Assembly (NCBI RefSeq): GCF_004770055.1
Contig: NZ_RQEP01000012.1
Span: forward strand, 124,001-188,000
Reading direction: 5' to 3'
Source of the DNA: Leptospira semungkisensis
GTDB lineage: Bacteria; Spirochaetota; Leptospiria; Leptospirales; Leptospiraceae
Length of the DNA stretch: 64,000 bases
The notes beneath the pieces are model-generated. The model was not told the DNA's origin, did not search any database, and saw nothing but the letters and a program-made list of their open reading frames with translations. This document shows, one piece after another, positions 34,336 through 45,467 of this stretch. Made by a program: the position numbers and the translations under genes. Each line of letters opens with the position of its first letter. Within the stretch, counting starts at the first letter, position 1.

Positions 34336-35634
34336 ATGAACACTCGAATCAAAAATTTCGGACCCTGCAAGGTGGTCAGCCCGGCCGGTTACGAATATTA
34401 TACTCCTGACGAATCTAAGGTTATTTTTAAGACCGTTTTCGAGACCGATGAGAGTTGGCAGGCATATAAGAGTGCTGGTGTGGAGTTTTTCGAGCAAGCA
34501 GGACCCAGAAAGGAAATTTATTTCGACCCGAAGGATGTGACTGCGGGGATCGTGACTTGCGGTGGTCTTTGTCCGGGCATCAACGACGTAATTCGCGGAA
34601 TCGTAATGGAGTTGAATTACAGATACGGAGTGAAGAGGGTCCTAGGCTTTCCGTACGGATACCAGGGTTTGGTTAAGAAGTATGATCATAAACCAGTGGA
34701 GCTCACTCCGGAGAATGTAGCTCATATAGGAAGGGACGGAGGAACCATTCTCGCTTCTTCTCGAGGAAACCAAGAAGCTACCGATATGGTGGATCGTCTT
34801 TCGCTCTATGGAGTTAAGATCCTCTTTTGCATAGGCGGGGATGGTACTCTAAGAGGTGCCAAGGAAATCGTAAAAGAGATAGAGAAAAGGGGAGAGCAGA
34901 TCTCCGTTATTGGAGTTCCAAAGACGATAGATAACGATATCAACTATGTTCAAAAAACATTCGGTTTTTCTACTGCGTTTTCCAAGGCAATGGAAGCAGT
35001 GGAATGCGCCCATGTTGAGTCCAAGGGCGCTCCGAACGGAATCGGTGTAGTCAAACTCATGGGCCGTCATTCCGGCTTCATCGCAGTAAATGCCGCTCTT
35101 GCCTCTCAGAATGTAAACTACTGCTTAATTCCAGAAGTAGATTTCGATCTGCAAGGAAAGGGTGCCTTCTTAGAAATCTTAAAGAAGAGAATCCTCACTC
35201 GTAAACACGCAGTCATCATAGTGGCCGAAGGTGCCGGTCAAAAATTCTTCGGTAAGAATGAAGAGAGAGATGCTTCCGGAAATTTGAAACTGGGAGATAT
35301 AGGCGTCTATCTCAAGAATTCCATCCAAGATTATTTTAAATCGGAGAAGATCGAGGTCAATGTTAAGTACATAGATCCAAGCTATATCATTCGTTCCATT
35401 CCTGCAAATCCAGAGGATTCTATTTTTTGCGGTTTCTTAGCGCAGAATGCAGTGCACGCCGGCATGGCTGGCAAGACGGATATAGTGATCGGTATGTGGA
35501 ATAATGTGTTTACTCATCTTCCAATAGATATTGCAATCCAGGAAAGAAAGGTATTGCAACCCACTAAGAGCACTCTGTGGAGAACTTTGCTTGCGTCTAC
35601 GGGACAGCCGGCCCACATGAGCGCTGAGGATTAA
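34336..35634 (+). CDS. 6-phosphofructokinase, group with Gly/Lys signature
   Basis: A 432-aa PFK. Seen: [17 protein letters not shown] (74-90), [13 protein letters not shown] (166-178), PKTIDNDI (195-202) and MGRHSGF. In this superfamily Gly after GGD favours ATP while Lys in PKTIDND is usual for PPi enzymes; enzymes combining both, such as those of trypanosomatids and plants, use ATP. So it is probably ATP-dependent, phosphorylating fructose 6-phosphate. GGAAGCGAG precedes the ATG at 34336. Monocistronic. Donor choice is inferred. Confidence 0.9.
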   Translation: MNTRIKNFGPCKVVSPAGYEYYTPDESKVIFKTVFETDESWQAYKSAGVEFFEQAGPRKEIYFDPKDVTAGIVTCGGLCPGINDVIRGIVMELNYRYGVKRVLGFPYGYQGLVKKYDHKPVELTPENVAHIGRDGGTILASSRGNQEATDMVDRLSLYGVKILFCIGGDGTLRGAKEIVKEIEKRGEQISVIGVPKTIDNDINYVQKTFGFSTAFSKAMEAVECAHVESKGAPNGIGVVKLMGRHSGFIAVNAALASQNVNYCLIPEVDFDLQGKGAFLEILKKRILTRKHAVIIVAEGAGQKFFGKNEERDASGNLKLGDIGVYLKNSIQDYFKSEKIEVNVKYIDPSYIIRSIPANPEDSIFCGFLAQNAVHAGMAGKTDIVIGMWNNVFTHLPIDIAIQERKVLQPTKSTLWRTLLASTGQPAHMSAED

Positions 35635-35651
35635 AAGAAGTTTAGAATATT

Positions 35652-37400
35652 CTAATTTAATCGTACTAAAACGAGAGTATAGTCGTCGTGAGGATCCGCT
35701 TCTCCACGAAAAGCGTCCGTGGTGTCTAGGATCAGGTCCTTCAGATTTTCGACCGGCATATCTCCGTTTCTTTCTACAAGCTTAGCCAGATTCTCTAAAG
35801 AATACATCTCTCCACCTTCGTTGGTTGTCTCGCTCACTCCGTCCGTATAGAGTACGAGTAGGTCTCCTGGTTGATATTCTACTTCGTGCTCTTCGATCTC
35901 GGATTCTTTGATCCCAAGAGGCATTCCTTTTCCGGAGAGAAGAACAACCTTCTTCTCCTTCGTTTTATACAATAATTGCTCGTTGTGACCTGCGCTCGAA
36001 TAACGTATTCTTTTCTTGAGCATATTGATTCGGGTAAGCATCACTGTCACGAACATGAAGTAGCCCGACTTCTCTTGGATGATGCGATTCGCACCCATAA
36101 GACTGATGCTTGTGGAAGAATTTCTTGCGACTTCCCCCGCGATGATCGTCTTGGAGAATTCCATGAATAGAGCTGCAGAGATCCCTTTGCCCGAAACGTC
36201 TGCGATCAGAATACTTACTTCGTCAGGATTGTGATAGATAAGATCGTAAAAGTCTCCTCCTATCTCCTTGGAAGCAGTGTAGGAAGTCTCTATTTCTAAG
36301 AGATGCATCTTTTTCGGGATGTTAGGCAGAGAGTTGATTTGGATCTGAGAAGCGATCTGCATATCTCTCCGGATCGAAGTCAACTTCTCCTTTTGGTTCT
36401 TTGCGAGTAGGCTATTGTAAGCCTCCGCGATCTGGTTGGAGATAGTGCTTAAGATAGATAAGTCCTGGTGAGAGAAACTATCTCCGCTCTTCTTATCCGC
36501 AGCATTCAAGATCCCAATAATTGTTCCGTCTTGTCGGATCGGAACGGAGACGAAGGATTTCGTTTTATAGCGATTCGGGTTTAAAAGATTGGGGCTGATA
36601 TCGCTTGATCCTTGTACAAGCAACGCCTTCCCATTAGAAAGGATCTCGTTCAGGATCCCTCTGGATTCGTCCACAAGATGAGACTCTTCTTCCAAATTGA
36701 AACCGATGGACTTGGAAAGTTCGAATGACTTGGTCCTCGGATTTTGAAAGATCAGAGAGACTCTTTCGGCTCCCAATACGTCCGAAATAGAATGAACAGT
36801 AAGATTTAAGAATTCGTTTAACTCGCTGATATTCGAAATAGCCTGGCTGATTTGGAATAAGCAATCTAACTCTCTTGCTCTATCCTTCAAATCTCGGATC
36901 AATCTTCGATTTCTAATGGAGATTGCCGCGAGATCCGAAAGATATTCTAATATTTTAATATCTTTACTCGTAAACTCGGGTCTTTCCTTAGAGTTGACCG
37001 CTTCGAGAACTCCCTGTATCTCTCCTTGGGTCTTCATCGGGACGCAGATTAGGTTTCGAGTAGTAAAACCGACGGTGTCGTCTATATCTCTATAGATTCT
37101 AGGATCGTTTGCAGCATCGTTTACGATTACTGGCTCAAGAGTTTCTAGAACCATACCCGCAATCCCTTTGCCTCTAGGGACCTTGAGCTCGGTTAAAGAT
37201 TCGCCCTTGTCTCCTTTGGCGACTTGGAATACCAAGCAATCTTCTTCTCTATCGTATAAAAGAAGGGAACAGCCTTCGGTATTTAAAACGTCTTTGGTTG
37301 TCTCTATTATGATCCCGAGAAGTTCTTCTAGGTCGTCCGTGGAATTGATACGAGCCGTTATGTCGGAAATCAGTGCAAGGGAGAGCTGTTTGAAACTCAT
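35652..37400 (-). CDS. RsbU-type PP2C phosphatase with two GAF domains
   Basis: A 582-aa cytoplasmic regulator. GAF1 at about 15-160 ([40 protein letters not shown]), GAF2 at about 190-330, a short coiled coil, then a SpoIIE/PP2C phosphatase domain from about 370: [45 protein letters not shown], and DDYTLVLVR. The metal-binding aspartates are present. Enzymes of this type dephosphorylate an anti-anti-sigma factor in partner-switching circuits. No anti-sigma gene is adjacent, but an RsbW-like ATPase sits at the C-terminus of the protein at 54110. Confidence 0.9.
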   Translation of the reverse strand: MSFKQLSLALISDITARINSTDDLEELLGIIIETTKDVLNTEGCSLLLYDREEDCLVFQVAKGDKGESLTELKVPRGKGIAGMVLETLEPVIVNDAANDPRIYRDIDDTVGFTTRNLICVPMKTQGEIQGVLEAVNSKERPEFTSKDIKILEYLSDLAAISIRNRRLIRDLKDRARELDCLFQISQAISNISELNEFLNLTVHSISDVLGAERVSLIFQNPRTKSFELSKSIGFNLEEESHLVDESRGILNEILSNGKALLVQGSSDISPNLLNPNRYKTKSFVSVPIRQDGTIIGILNAADKKSGDSFSHQDLSILSTISNQIAEAYNSLLAKNQKEKLTSIRRDMQIASQIQINSLPNIPKKMHLLEIETSYTASKEIGGDFYDLIYHNPDEVSILIADVSGKGISAALFMEFSKTIIAGEVARNSSTSISLMGANRIIQEKSGYFMFVTVMLTRINMLKKRIRYSSAGHNEQLLYKTKEKKVVLLSGKGMPLGIKESEIEEHEVEYQPGDLLVLYTDGVSETTNEGGEMYSLENLAKLVERNGDMPVENLKDLILDTTDAFRGEADPHDDYTLVLVRLN

Positions 37401-37519
37401 TTTGGGGTCGCGGTTCTTCTATTTTTGTATGATTTTAAAATCGGAGGGTTTATTCCAATCTAATTCTCAACCTTGTCAAGGAGATTCGAAAGTTCTCTAG
37501 GATCTCTTCGATTTTCTAC

Positions 37520-38392
37520 TTACTCGATCAAAGAACCAATCCCTTGGTCGGTGAAGATCTCGATCAAAATGGAATGAGGAACCCTTCCGTCTATAATATG
37601 AGTTCTTCGAACTCCTTGGTCGATTGCAGAGAGGCAACATTCCACCTTCGGGATCATTCCTCCAGTAATATCACCTTTTTTGATATAATCCTTTACTAAA
37701 GCTCGGTTCAGGCCTGTAACAAGTTTTCCTCCGATGAGAATGCCACTTGTATCGGTGAGAAGAATAAGCTTCTCCGCTTTCAATGCGCCTGCGAGTTCTC
37801 CCGCAAATGTGTCCGCGTTGATGTTCAGGGATTCTCCTTTCTCCGATTCTGCTACTGGAGAGATCACTGGAATAAATCCCTTTTCTTGCAGGGAGAGAAT
37901 GACTGTAGGATCTATCTTGTCTATCTTGCCCACGAGACCTACATCGATCAATTCTCCTGACTTACCTTCCACATCCACTTCTATCTTGGTCTTGGAAGCG
38001 ACTGCCAGATTTCCATCCTTTCCGGAAAGTCCCACTGCCTTTCCACCTTGCGTATTGATCATGGAGACGATCTGCTTATTCACTTTTCCAGTGAGCACCA
38101 TCTCTACCACATCCATTGTCTCGGCGTTTGTAACCCTATGTCCATGCACGAACTCGGTCGGGATCTTTAAAGTATCTAATAGGCTGTTGATTTCGGGACC
38201 ACCACCATGCACGATGATTGGATGAATCCCAACATATTTTAGAAGGACGATATCCTTTGCGAAAGATTCCTTTAAGTCGGCCTTTGCCATCGCAGCACCG
38301 CCGTACTTGATCACTACCGTTTTGCCCGAGTATTTTGTGATATAGGGAAGGGCTTCCAGAATATGGTTGACCCTTTCGAAGGAATGTTCCAT
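37520..38392 (-). CDS. argB: Acetylglutamate kinase
   Basis: A 290-aa amino-acid kinase of arginine synthesis. It begins [18 protein letters not shown] and contains [47 protein letters not shown] and TGGMIPKVE, all ArgB signatures. The open frame extends to 38503, overlapping the divergent SDR gene, but family members start just before [13 protein letters not shown], so 38392 is used; a GTG at 38410 with AGAGG upstream is also possible. Monocistronic. Confidence 0.94.
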   Translation of the reverse strand: MEHSFERVNHILEALPYITKYSGKTVVIKYGGAAMAKADLKESFAKDIVLLKYVGIHPIIVHGGGPEINSLLDTLKIPTEFVHGHRVTNAETMDVVEMVLTGKVNKQIVSMINTQGGKAVGLSGKDGNLAVASKTKIEVDVEGKSGELIDVGLVGKIDKIDPTVILSLQEKGFIPVISPVAESEKGESLNINADTFAGELAGALKAEKLILLTDTSGILIGGKLVTGLNRALVKDYIKKGDITGGMIPKVECCLSAIDQGVRRTHIIDGRVPHSILIEIFTDQGIGSLIE

Positions 38393-38479
38393 ACCAAACA
38401 GAGAATTCACAAGCCTCTGGTCTGTCGATTCAGAAATCCTTTGCTTTCTTTCTTCGCGAATCTCTGAAACAATAACGTA

Positions 38480-39244
38480 ATGAATCTGACGGAAAATCCG
38501 CAAAAACCTGGGACCATATTGATCACTGGGGGAAGTGGAGGTTTAGGAAGGGCCTTAGTTTCCCTTCTTGGAGATTTGAATTACAAAATCTTGAATTGGG
38601 ATCTGGTCCCTCCGATTCATACTCATCCGAACGAAACCTTTTATCGAGTCGATCTTACCTCTCTCTCCGACTTGGACAAAGCATGCGGGATATTAAAAGC
38701 GGATTTTCTTTCAGGACCTTCTCCTAAGGAATTTCCTCTAAACGGTTTCGTGCATTGCGCAGGCTACGGCGGCCCATATCATAAGATTACTGAAGTTTCT
38801 ATGGAAGAATGGGAAAGGATCTTTGCGATCAATCTGCGTTCTGCATTTCAGATCACCAAGTCGTTACTTCCGGTCTTTGCAGAAAGAAAATACGGCCGTT
38901 TGGTCTATATCGCATCTTCTCTTTCCGTGCAAGGGAGTGCGTTATCCGTCGCTTACTCTTCTTCTAAGCATGGGTTAGTCGGTTTTACTAAATCGATCGG
39001 AGCCGAATGGGGAGAGAAGGGAGTTACTGCGAATGCAATCAGCCCTGGTTATATGGAAACCACAATGGGGATCCAAGAAGACCAGATAAACGATCATCGC
39101 AAAAAGATAATAGATATGACTCCAGTAGGAAAGATCGCGGACCCAAGCGAGATCGCTCGGGTGGTGGCGTTTTTACTTTCTTCGGAATCGGGTTATATCA
39201 ACGGAGCGAACTGGACAGTGGACGGAGGGATTACTTCGATCTAG
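38480..39244 (+). CDS. Short-chain dehydrogenase/reductase
   Basis: A 254-aa NAD(P)-dependent oxidoreductase. Cofactor motif [10 protein letters not shown] near residue 17, acidic NWDLVPP after beta-2, [11 protein letters not shown], catalytic Ser in YIASSLSV and YSSSKHG (YxxxK), then [11 protein letters not shown] and C-terminal [13 protein letters not shown]. The last motif is typical of FabG-like or sugar/steroid SDRs. Substrate unknown. The 3' end overlaps the convergent M61 peptidase gene by 14 bases. Confidence 0.88.
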   Translation: MNLTENPQKPGTILITGGSGGLGRALVSLLGDLNYKILNWDLVPPIHTHPNETFYRVDLTSLSDLDKACGILKADFLSGPSPKEFPLNGFVHCAGYGGPYHKITEVSMEEWERIFAINLRSAFQITKSLLPVFAERKYGRLVYIASSLSVQGSALSVAYSSSKHGLVGFTKSIGAEWGEKGVTANAISPGYMETTMGIQEDQINDHRKKIIDMTPVGKIADPSEIARVVAFLLSSESGYINGANWTVDGGITSI

Positions 39245-41003
39245 TCTTCTTCTTGGCTGGTTTAGAGGCGGGAAGTTTTATCTCTTTGTTCAAGTTGAAA
39301 AACTTCTCTCTTGTCTCTAACGCTTGTGACTTTGCCTTTTCGTCTATCCATAACTCGCAATTTGAAGCGGAAGAATCGAATTGGATCCTTCTCTTCAGGA
39401 TCTGTCCTCTTCTGGACAATAGGATCTCTGCTTTCCTCTTAGGTTGGTAGTTATTTAGGATTTCCTTATATGTTCCGGAAAGTACTCTGCGATTGTCGAT
39501 AGAGATCCATTCGTCTCCCACATTGATATCTACGTCTCGTATGGATTTGCCTAAGAGGATCTTGCTTATGATTAATCTTCCTCTCTCTTCTTTTACTCTA
39601 AAGCCAGGTTCTGCCTTTGGTTTAGATGGAGTTCTTTCAATTCCTGCAAGATGTAGATATTTTTCGATCGGGATCCGTTTAGGTTCGCTTATATAAGGAT
39701 CGAATTCCAATTTTAGATCCAATCCTGTCGCCTTCTTTGCAGTTTGGAAGAATTCCGATTTAGTAAATCCTCTCTTCTTCTCTTGGTGGTACTGTTTGTT
39801 CAAAGCCTGCATTACATCCAGAAGTGATTTCTTTCCCTTAGTCTCGGAAAGAATGAACAGATGCATTCCTAAAGAAAGAACAGCTCCCTTCGTATAATAG
39901 GAGATTCCTGTGTTCGAGAAATTCGGATCGAATGGACGATTATAATATTTTGTCCATGCAGTAAAGCTAGAGTCTTCTAGGCTCATCCAGGACTCGCCAG
40001 ATGATTCTTCTAGCTCCAATATATCCTTCCAGATCTTGTTCAGATACTGCTGCGGGGAATAAAGCTCGCAAAGTAGAAGGAAATACGCATCGAAGAAACT
40101 CGTGATCCCTTCTGCGATCCATAATTCTTTCGTAAGATTCGGTTTTTGGTAATCGAAAGGCCCCAGAGCGATTGGGCGGATCCGTTTCACATTCCAATGA
40201 TGAAAATACTCATGGGAGAGAAGTTCCATTAGGATTCTATAATTTTCTGGGGAACTAAAACCGTTTGGATCGTATTGATTGATGCTGCAATTTAAGTGCT
40301 CCAAGCCGCCATATAAATTCTCAGACATATCCAATATGAAAAGATAATATGAATTTTCCGTTCCTCCCATATTAGGGATCTGAGTCTCCATGATAAGGGT
40401 CAGATCCTTTGCGATCTTCTTCTTATCAGGGGCGGATATATCGCCCAGAATGACTAGATCAAAATCACAGCCTTGGACAGAGAAACTGAGTTCTTTCTCA
40501 TTCGAGAGTAGGATAGGGGAGTCAAAGAATTCGTCTAAATTATTCGCTTTGTATACATTCTTGGAGCCTTCTTTCTTTTTAAGACCGGTATGACAATAGC
40601 GGAAGGGAGAAAGTGTCTTCCAAGAAATCTCCACTTCTAAATCGAGTTTGTCTTTCGGATAGAGAAACGTAGCCGGGGGATGGACTAAAATGAATTCACT
40701 TGTGAAGTAGTTGGTGCGGACAGTATGTTCATAACCGTACACTAAATAAGAGATCTTGAATGTTTCTCCCTTAGAATTGATCTTCCATGTGTCTAGATCG
40801 ATTTGTTCGAGAGTCCAGCCCGATTTAGGACTTATGAAGTCAAGTTTATGAATGGATTTGGAATAATCTCGGATCTTGTAAGACCCAGGAGACCAGTTTG
40901 GAATACAGAGAAGAGTTTCTTGTTTGTCCGGATGGACTTCCATTTCCACCCGAAGTAAATGTTGATGAGGCTTGTATGTGTCTAGAAAATACTTTAGGAT
41001 CAC
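39231..41003 (-). CDS. M61 family glycyl aminopeptidase-like metalloprotease
   Basis: A 590-aa protein: N-terminal beta domain (CIPNWSPGSYKIRDYSKSIH), catalytic domain with zinc motif LLSHEYFHHWNVKRIRP (HExxH) and downstream EGITSFFDAYFL providing the third ligand, and a C-terminal PDZ-like domain from about 480 (RLIISKILLGKSIRDVDINVGDEWISID). This order is typical of M61 peptidases. No signal peptide is seen, so it is probably cytoplasmic. Co-directional with the peroxiredoxin gene three bases upstream, implying one operon. Confidence 0.9.
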   Translation of the reverse strand: MILKYFLDTYKPHQHLLRVEMEVHPDKQETLLCIPNWSPGSYKIRDYSKSIHKLDFISPKSGWTLEQIDLDTWKINSKGETFKISYLVYGYEHTVRTNYFTSEFILVHPPATFLYPKDKLDLEVEISWKTLSPFRYCHTGLKKKEGSKNVYKANNLDEFFDSPILLSNEKELSFSVQGCDFDLVILGDISAPDKKKIAKDLTLIMETQIPNMGGTENSYYLFILDMSENLYGGLEHLNCSINQYDPNGFSSPENYRILMELLSHEYFHHWNVKRIRPIALGPFDYQKPNLTKELWIAEGITSFFDAYFLLLCELYSPQQYLNKIWKDILELEESSGESWMSLEDSSFTAWTKYYNRPFDPNFSNTGISYYTKGAVLSLGMHLFILSETKGKKSLLDVMQALNKQYHQEKKRGFTKSEFFQTAKKATGLDLKLEFDPYISEPKRIPIEKYLHLAGIERTPSKPKAEPGFRVKEERGRLIISKILLGKSIRDVDINVGDEWISIDNRRVLSGTYKEILNNYQPKRKAEILLSRRGQILKRRIQFDSSASNCELWIDEKAKSQALETREKFFNLNKEIKLPASKPAKKKTRSK

Positions 41004-41006
41004 GCC

Positions 41007-41486
41007 TTAGGCACCGGCCTCTTTCAGGATTGCCTCCAAAGTTTCGGCGACCGTCTTAGTCGGATCTACTTTTCTCCATACCTTGCGGATTGTTCCGTCC
41101 GGTCCGACTAAAAAGCTGTCCCTGGAGAGTCCTTTGAAAACTCTACCTTGCCATTCTTGGTCTCCGTACACTCCTAAAGGTCCGCTTAACGTCTGCTTCG
41201 GATCCGATAAGAGAGGAAAGCTCAAATTGAATTTGCCGATGAACTGCTTGTGACTTTCGAGAGAATCCGAACTGATACCAAAGACTCTCGCGCCTGCTTT
41301 TTTAAAATCTTCCAGATTGTCTCTATACGAACAAGCTTGCTTAGTACAGCCAGGAGTATCGTCTTTCGGATAGAAATATAATAATGTCCAGGAGCCCGCA
41401 GAATCTTTCGGAAGATTCACCGTGTTTCCTTCCGAGCTTTCCAGACTAACCTCTGGTAGTTTCTTTCCTTCCCATGCGTCGGACAT
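41007..41486 (-). CDS. bcp: Peroxiredoxin, BCP/PrxQ type
   Basis: A 159-aa thiol peroxidase reducing peroxides. The active site YPKDDTPGCTKQACSYRD holds the peroxidatic Cys and, five residues on, the resolving Cys typical of PrxQ. Further signatures: ARVFGISSDSLESHKQF and FPLLSDPKQTL. Cytoplasmic. First gene of a two-gene operon with the M61 peptidase. RBS GGAG lies upstream of the ATG at 41486. Confidence 0.94.
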   Translation of the reverse strand: MSDAWEGKKLPEVSLESSEGNTVNLPKDSAGSWTLLYFYPKDDTPGCTKQACSYRDNLEDFKKAGARVFGISSDSLESHKQFIGKFNLSFPLLSDPKQTLSGPLGVYGDQEWQGRVFKGLSRDSFLVGPDGTIRKVWRKVDPTKTVAETLEAILKEAGA

Positions 41487-41611
41487 AAACTCCTCCCGAT
41501 TTCTCTTCCGGATAGTTTCATCCTAAATCGTTTTCGGGAAAAGGAAAAAATCCTTTAAAAACATTGAATTCTGTCGCTTTTTCTCATCCAATAACTGCAG
41601 ACGAATAACGC

Positions 41612-43852
41612 ATGGCGCAAATACAAAAAACTCTTTCAGCTCGATACATTTTCCTTTTCGCATTTTCATTTCTGCTCTTTCTACCGGGGCTTCTTTTCTC
41701 AGAAGAGAACGACTCGGTCTCTAAATGGAAGGACTTAGATCTAAAAAGATTGGATTGGCATTCCGTCCAAGGATTTAAGAAGGAATACTCCCAAGGCTTT
41801 GACGTGAGCGGCTCATCCGTTCGGAAGATAGAAGGTTTTCCGATCGTTTTGAACCAACTTTACAAGACTCCTGTTTCGGATGAGCTACAAGAGTTCACTG
41901 TTCAGACCACATTCCTATTGGATGATGAGGCAAAGAAAGAGATCTTTGTGAGCCCGATCCGATTGTTCTTAAGTTTTATCGGAGAGAACTGGGAAATCTA
42001 TTTGAACGGTCATCTTCTCCGAAAAGAGATCCATCTGACTCCAGAAGGAAAGATCCAAGAGAGAAGATCGTATAGAGATCTGGAGGTCACAGTCGACTCC
42101 AGTGTGTTGAAAGAAGGAGAGAATACTCTTGTCTTTCACTTACTCGGAGATGCTCCTGCAATTCTTCTTTCCGAAGATAATTTTCTCACTCCTACGAATG
42201 TGGATCTAGGTTTTTATGTAAATGGTGATTATACTTTAGGCCAGGATTATGATTTTTCCAGACAGATCGGAGTGCTTACCAATCTTAGTTTGAATACGAT
42301 CTATATCTTTTTTGGATTGTATCATCTTCTTATTTTTACCAAGAGAAGGGCGGATAAGTACAATCTATTCTTCGGAGTCTTTTCCATTTCTATGGCGATC
42401 TATTCTTTGAGCAGATCTTCCATAATTTTCGATTTTATCCAAGATACTACCTTGATTACGAGAATGGAATATGGATCCGTTGCTCTCCTTGCACCGTTAT
42501 TTTTGCTATTTCTGCATGATTATTTCTACGGATCTACTCTGCCTAAATGGCCTATTCTTTTGATCGCTAGCTTTAGCTTTGTGATCTTCTTCTTCTCTTT
42601 GCTTGCTCCATTTCGGTATCTGATTACGAGCCTGAGAGCTTGGCAGATCTCAATCATTCCTTCCTTGATTTACATGCTTTATTTTATGGGGAAAGCGGTA
42701 TATCTGAAGAAGAAGGATGCTTCCGTGATGGCGATTAGCCTGTTCATCATCGTATTTATTGCGGGTTACGATCTGTTGGATTCCATGTTCTTTCAACTTG
42801 GATTCAGATTTATGCAATTTGCATATCTTCTTTTTGTAATATCATTAACTACGATCCTTGCTAATCGCTTTATCGATCTCTATAGACAGTCCGAAGAATT
42901 GAATATCGAATTGAGTCATCAAAAGCTGGAACTAGCCAGGCAGAAGAATGCATTCTTCCGATTCGTTCCTATGCAATTCTTAAGTGTGCTTGGAAAAGAT
43001 TCCGCGGTGGATGTGAATCTGGGAGACTCTGCTCTAAGAGAGATGAGTGTTCTATTTACAGATATTCGTTCCTTCACAACTATCTCGGAGAAGATGACTC
43101 CAGAAGAGAATTTCCGTTTTATTAATGGATACTTGGCTCGAATGGAACCTTTGATTCAGAAGTACGAAGGCTTCGTGGATAAGTTTATGGGGGATGCCAT
43201 TCTCGCTTTATTCTCCGCCGAGAAATCGGCGGTCTCGGATAATTCTTGGGATGGTAAGTCTGCTGCAGACCGGGCTGTTCTAGCTGCGATCGAGATGAGA
43301 AAGAGAGTACGAGAATTAACCGAAGAAGTCAAAGAAGGTCATATTAAAGGAGTCCGCATCGGGATAGGGATCAATACCGGGAACTTGATGCTTGGGACTG
43401 TAGGATCTTCTCACAGATTGGACACCACTGTGATTGGAGATACGGTCAATGTGGCTTCTCGTTTGGAAAGTCTCACGAATTTATATAAGGCGGATATTTT
43501 AGTGACCCAAAACACTTTATCCAGTCTTACCATCCAAGACGAACTCGCAGTACGAGAAGTAGACTCAGTAGTTGTAAAAGGAAAAAGCCAGCCGATTGTA
43601 ATCTACGAGATCTATGAATCAGATGATCCTCATATTCGTAAACTTAAGGATGCAACTCTTCCTCTGATATCTAGAGGGATCATTCTCTATAAGGTAGGAA
43701 ATTTTAAAGAAGCTCTGCTCAATTTCGAGCAGGCTCTAAAAGTTTATCCGGAAGATATAGTACCGATCCTTTATAGAAAACGTTGCCAAGAATATATCGA
43801 ATCTCCTCCAGTAGGGAATTGGATCGGGGTCCAACATCTTTTAGAGAAATAG
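41612..43852 (+). CDS. 7TM receptor (DISM-type) adenylate cyclase
   Basis: A 746-aa sensor enzyme. Signal peptide (residues about 10-29), periplasmic beta domain to about 205 (7TMR-DISM extracellular type), seven membrane helices about 215-430, coiled coil, then a class III cyclase domain from about 475: SVLFTDIRSFTTIS with metal-binding Asp484, GFVDKFMGDAILALF with the Lys and second Asp, DTTVIGDTVNVASRLE with adenine-recognition Asp and transition-state Asn/Arg. These residues favour ATP, so cAMP production is predicted. The tail (KVGNFKEALLNFEQALKVYP) is a TPR-like repeat. Ligand unknown. Confidence 0.9.
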   Translation: MAQIQKTLSARYIFLFAFSFLLFLPGLLFSEENDSVSKWKDLDLKRLDWHSVQGFKKEYSQGFDVSGSSVRKIEGFPIVLNQLYKTPVSDELQEFTVQTTFLLDDEAKKEIFVSPIRLFLSFIGENWEIYLNGHLLRKEIHLTPEGKIQERRSYRDLEVTVDSSVLKEGENTLVFHLLGDAPAILLSEDNFLTPTNVDLGFYVNGDYTLGQDYDFSRQIGVLTNLSLNTIYIFFGLYHLLIFTKRRADKYNLFFGVFSISMAIYSLSRSSIIFDFIQDTTLITRMEYGSVALLAPLFLLFLHDYFYGSTLPKWPILLIASFSFVIFFFSLLAPFRYLITSLRAWQISIIPSLIYMLYFMGKAVYLKKKDASVMAISLFIIVFIAGYDLLDSMFFQLGFRFMQFAYLLFVISLTTILANRFIDLYRQSEELNIELSHQKLELARQKNAFFRFVPMQFLSVLGKDSAVDVNLGDSALREMSVLFTDIRSFTTISEKMTPEENFRFINGYLARMEPLIQKYEGFVDKFMGDAILALFSAEKSAVSDNSWDGKSAADRAVLAAIEMRKRVRELTEEVKEGHIKGVRIGIGINTGNLMLGTVGSSHRLDTTVIGDTVNVASRLESLTNLYKADILVTQNTLSSLTIQDELAVREVDSVVVKGKSQPIVIYEIYESDDPHIRKLKDATLPLISRGIILYKVGNFKEALLNFEQALKVYPEDIVPILYRKRCQEYIESPPVGNWIGVQHLLEK

Positions 43853-43903
43853 GGAGCCGTTTTTCGCTTTCCATCCGGCCTGGAAATCTTAAAACTAACC
43901 TCT

Positions 43904-44272
43904 ATGATTTCTTATCCGGTTTATAAACTGATTCATATACTTGGAATCTTATTCTTATTCTCCGCCTTTGGTGGTTTGGCCCTTCATGTAATAGGCGGAG
44001 GAACTAGAGAGAACGCTCCTAGAAAATTGATCGCCCTGACTCATGGGATCGGAATGTCTCTGATCTTACTCGGTGGTTTTGGAATGCTCGCTCGTATCGG
44101 AATTCTAACTGCCTTTCCTGGCTGGGTGATCGCTAAGATCGTACTTTGGTTGGCATTCGGCGGAGCCCTAACTCTATATTACAAAAAGCCGAACTTTGCA
44201 AAGATCCTTTTGTTCGGACTTCCTGTGCTGGGAGTATTCTCCGCTTATCTGGCATTGTACAAACCGTTCTGA
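43904..44272 (+). CDS. Small four-helix membrane protein, 122 aa
   Basis: Four hydrophobic segments are visible (about 8-28, 48-66, 72-90, 100-117), with conserved-looking HILGILFLFSAFGGLALH and short loops. No secure family; the layout resembles small cytochrome or SirB-like membrane proteins but lacks diagnostic histidine pairs beyond H11 and H28. Sits between the cyclase and a metallo-beta-lactamase-fold gene on the same strand. Confidence 0.7.
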   Translation: MISYPVYKLIHILGILFLFSAFGGLALHVIGGGTRENAPRKLIALTHGIGMSLILLGGFGMLARIGILTAFPGWVIAKIVLWLAFGGALTLYYKKPNFAKILLFGLPVLGVFSAYLALYKPF

Positions 44273-44334
44273 TCGGGACCCATTCCGATTTCTATTTTAA
44301 GAAAATAATATATATATATTGCGAGGGGATGAAC

Positions 44335-45444
44335 ATGGCAAAGGCGATCGCTTCTAAAACAAAAAATGGTTCTACTTCTTCAAAGAAGGATACGAGTCTG
44401 AAACCGATCAAAGATTTTCTGGGCTCTCGCGATTTGCCTGCTCCCGTCGATCGTCTTGAAGATGTGAGAAGAAGGGCAAGAAGGTTCAGAGAAAAATTTC
44501 TCTCCGGACCTCAGGTTATATATTACAAATCCTTTGATTTAGTACGGGTGCCTTATCCTACAAAGTATGCGCTCTTAAACGCGTTTTCACTTCCTACTCC
44601 CTTTTTGCATATTATCAATAGATTGTTCGTCATCCAATACAAGACATCAGAAGGGGTCAAGACTCTGCTTTTCTCTCCCTCGGATGTAGATGCAAACTCG
44701 GAGACTCCTTTCTTTAAGAGACTTTCTCAGAGTTTTGGACCTTTTCAGGATCTTGGTCGCAGGATCATGGCTCCTACTTTAAATACTGTCGAAGAATGTT
44801 TGAAGAAGGTAGGAATTTCTCCCGAGCAAGTGGATTATATTTCTTACGATCATTTGCATACTCAGGATCTTCGAAAATGGTTGGGAGCCAATGGGCAGCC
44901 GGGCTATTTCCCGAATGCGAAGCTACTCGTAATGAGAGAAGAATGGAATTCGATCCAAGGACTTCTTCCTCCTCAATCTGATTGGTATTGTCCGAACGGT
45001 TCCGGAGGAATTTCCATGGATCGGATCGTTCTTTTGGATTCGGATACCGAGTTAGGAGGAGGGTTAGCTCTCATTCGTACTCCCGGGCACACGTACGGAA
45101 ATCACAGCCTAGTCGCAAATACTCCAGAAGGGATTTTTGTAAGCAGTGAAAATGGAGTGAGCGCAGACAGTTATAATCCTTTGAATTCCAGGATCCCCGG
45201 AGTTCGCAAATATGCAAAGAATAGCGGGATGGAAGTTATATTAAACGGAAACACTCTCGAGCTCGGTTTGGATCAATACATTTCCATGGTATTGGAGAAA
45301 GAGATCGCAGGAGTTTCTAAACGAAATCCGGAATTCTTCAACGTTATGCCTTCATCTGAAATGAGCGGATTCTGGCTATTCCCAGGAACGAGTCCCACAT
45401 TTTCTTTCGGACAATTGGAGTTTGGAACTCCAGTGCTAAAATAG
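44335..45444 (+). CDS. Metallo-beta-lactamase-fold protein
   Basis: A 369-aa protein. Zinc-binding wording is YISYDHLHTQDLRKWL (HxHxxD with a non-standard spacing) and RTPGHTYGNHSLVAN. It is preceded by a basic, Lys/Ser-rich N-terminus that could be disordered. The ATG at 44335, six bases after GAGGGG, is chosen; a longer frame upstream overlaps the previous gene and is not supported. The middle (QYKTSEGVKTLLFSPSD) is a normal sandwich strand pair. Substrate unknown. Upstream of an SDR gene, possibly co-transcribed. Confidence 0.75.
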   Translation: MAKAIASKTKNGSTSSKKDTSLKPIKDFLGSRDLPAPVDRLEDVRRRARRFREKFLSGPQVIYYKSFDLVRVPYPTKYALLNAFSLPTPFLHIINRLFVIQYKTSEGVKTLLFSPSDVDANSETPFFKRLSQSFGPFQDLGRRIMAPTLNTVEECLKKVGISPEQVDYISYDHLHTQDLRKWLGANGQPGYFPNAKLLVMREEWNSIQGLLPPQSDWYCPNGSGGISMDRIVLLDSDTELGGGLALIRTPGHTYGNHSLVANTPEGIFVSSENGVSADSYNPLNSRIPGVRKYAKNSGMEVILNGNTLELGLDQYISMVLEKEIAGVSKRNPEFFNVMPSSEMSGFWLFPGTSPTFSFGQLEFGTPVLK

Positions 45445-45467
45445 AATTTCTAAATTAGAGTATTCTT

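Noticed and set aside
34234..34497. Minus-strand frame of 87 codons over the phosphofructokinase start
   Set aside because: It lies antisense to the conserved N-terminal coding region of that gene and has no family features.
44146..44334. Longer N-terminus for the metallo-beta-lactamase-fold protein
   Set aside because: The extension overlaps the preceding membrane protein gene in another frame; a clear GAGGGG site precedes the ATG at 44335.
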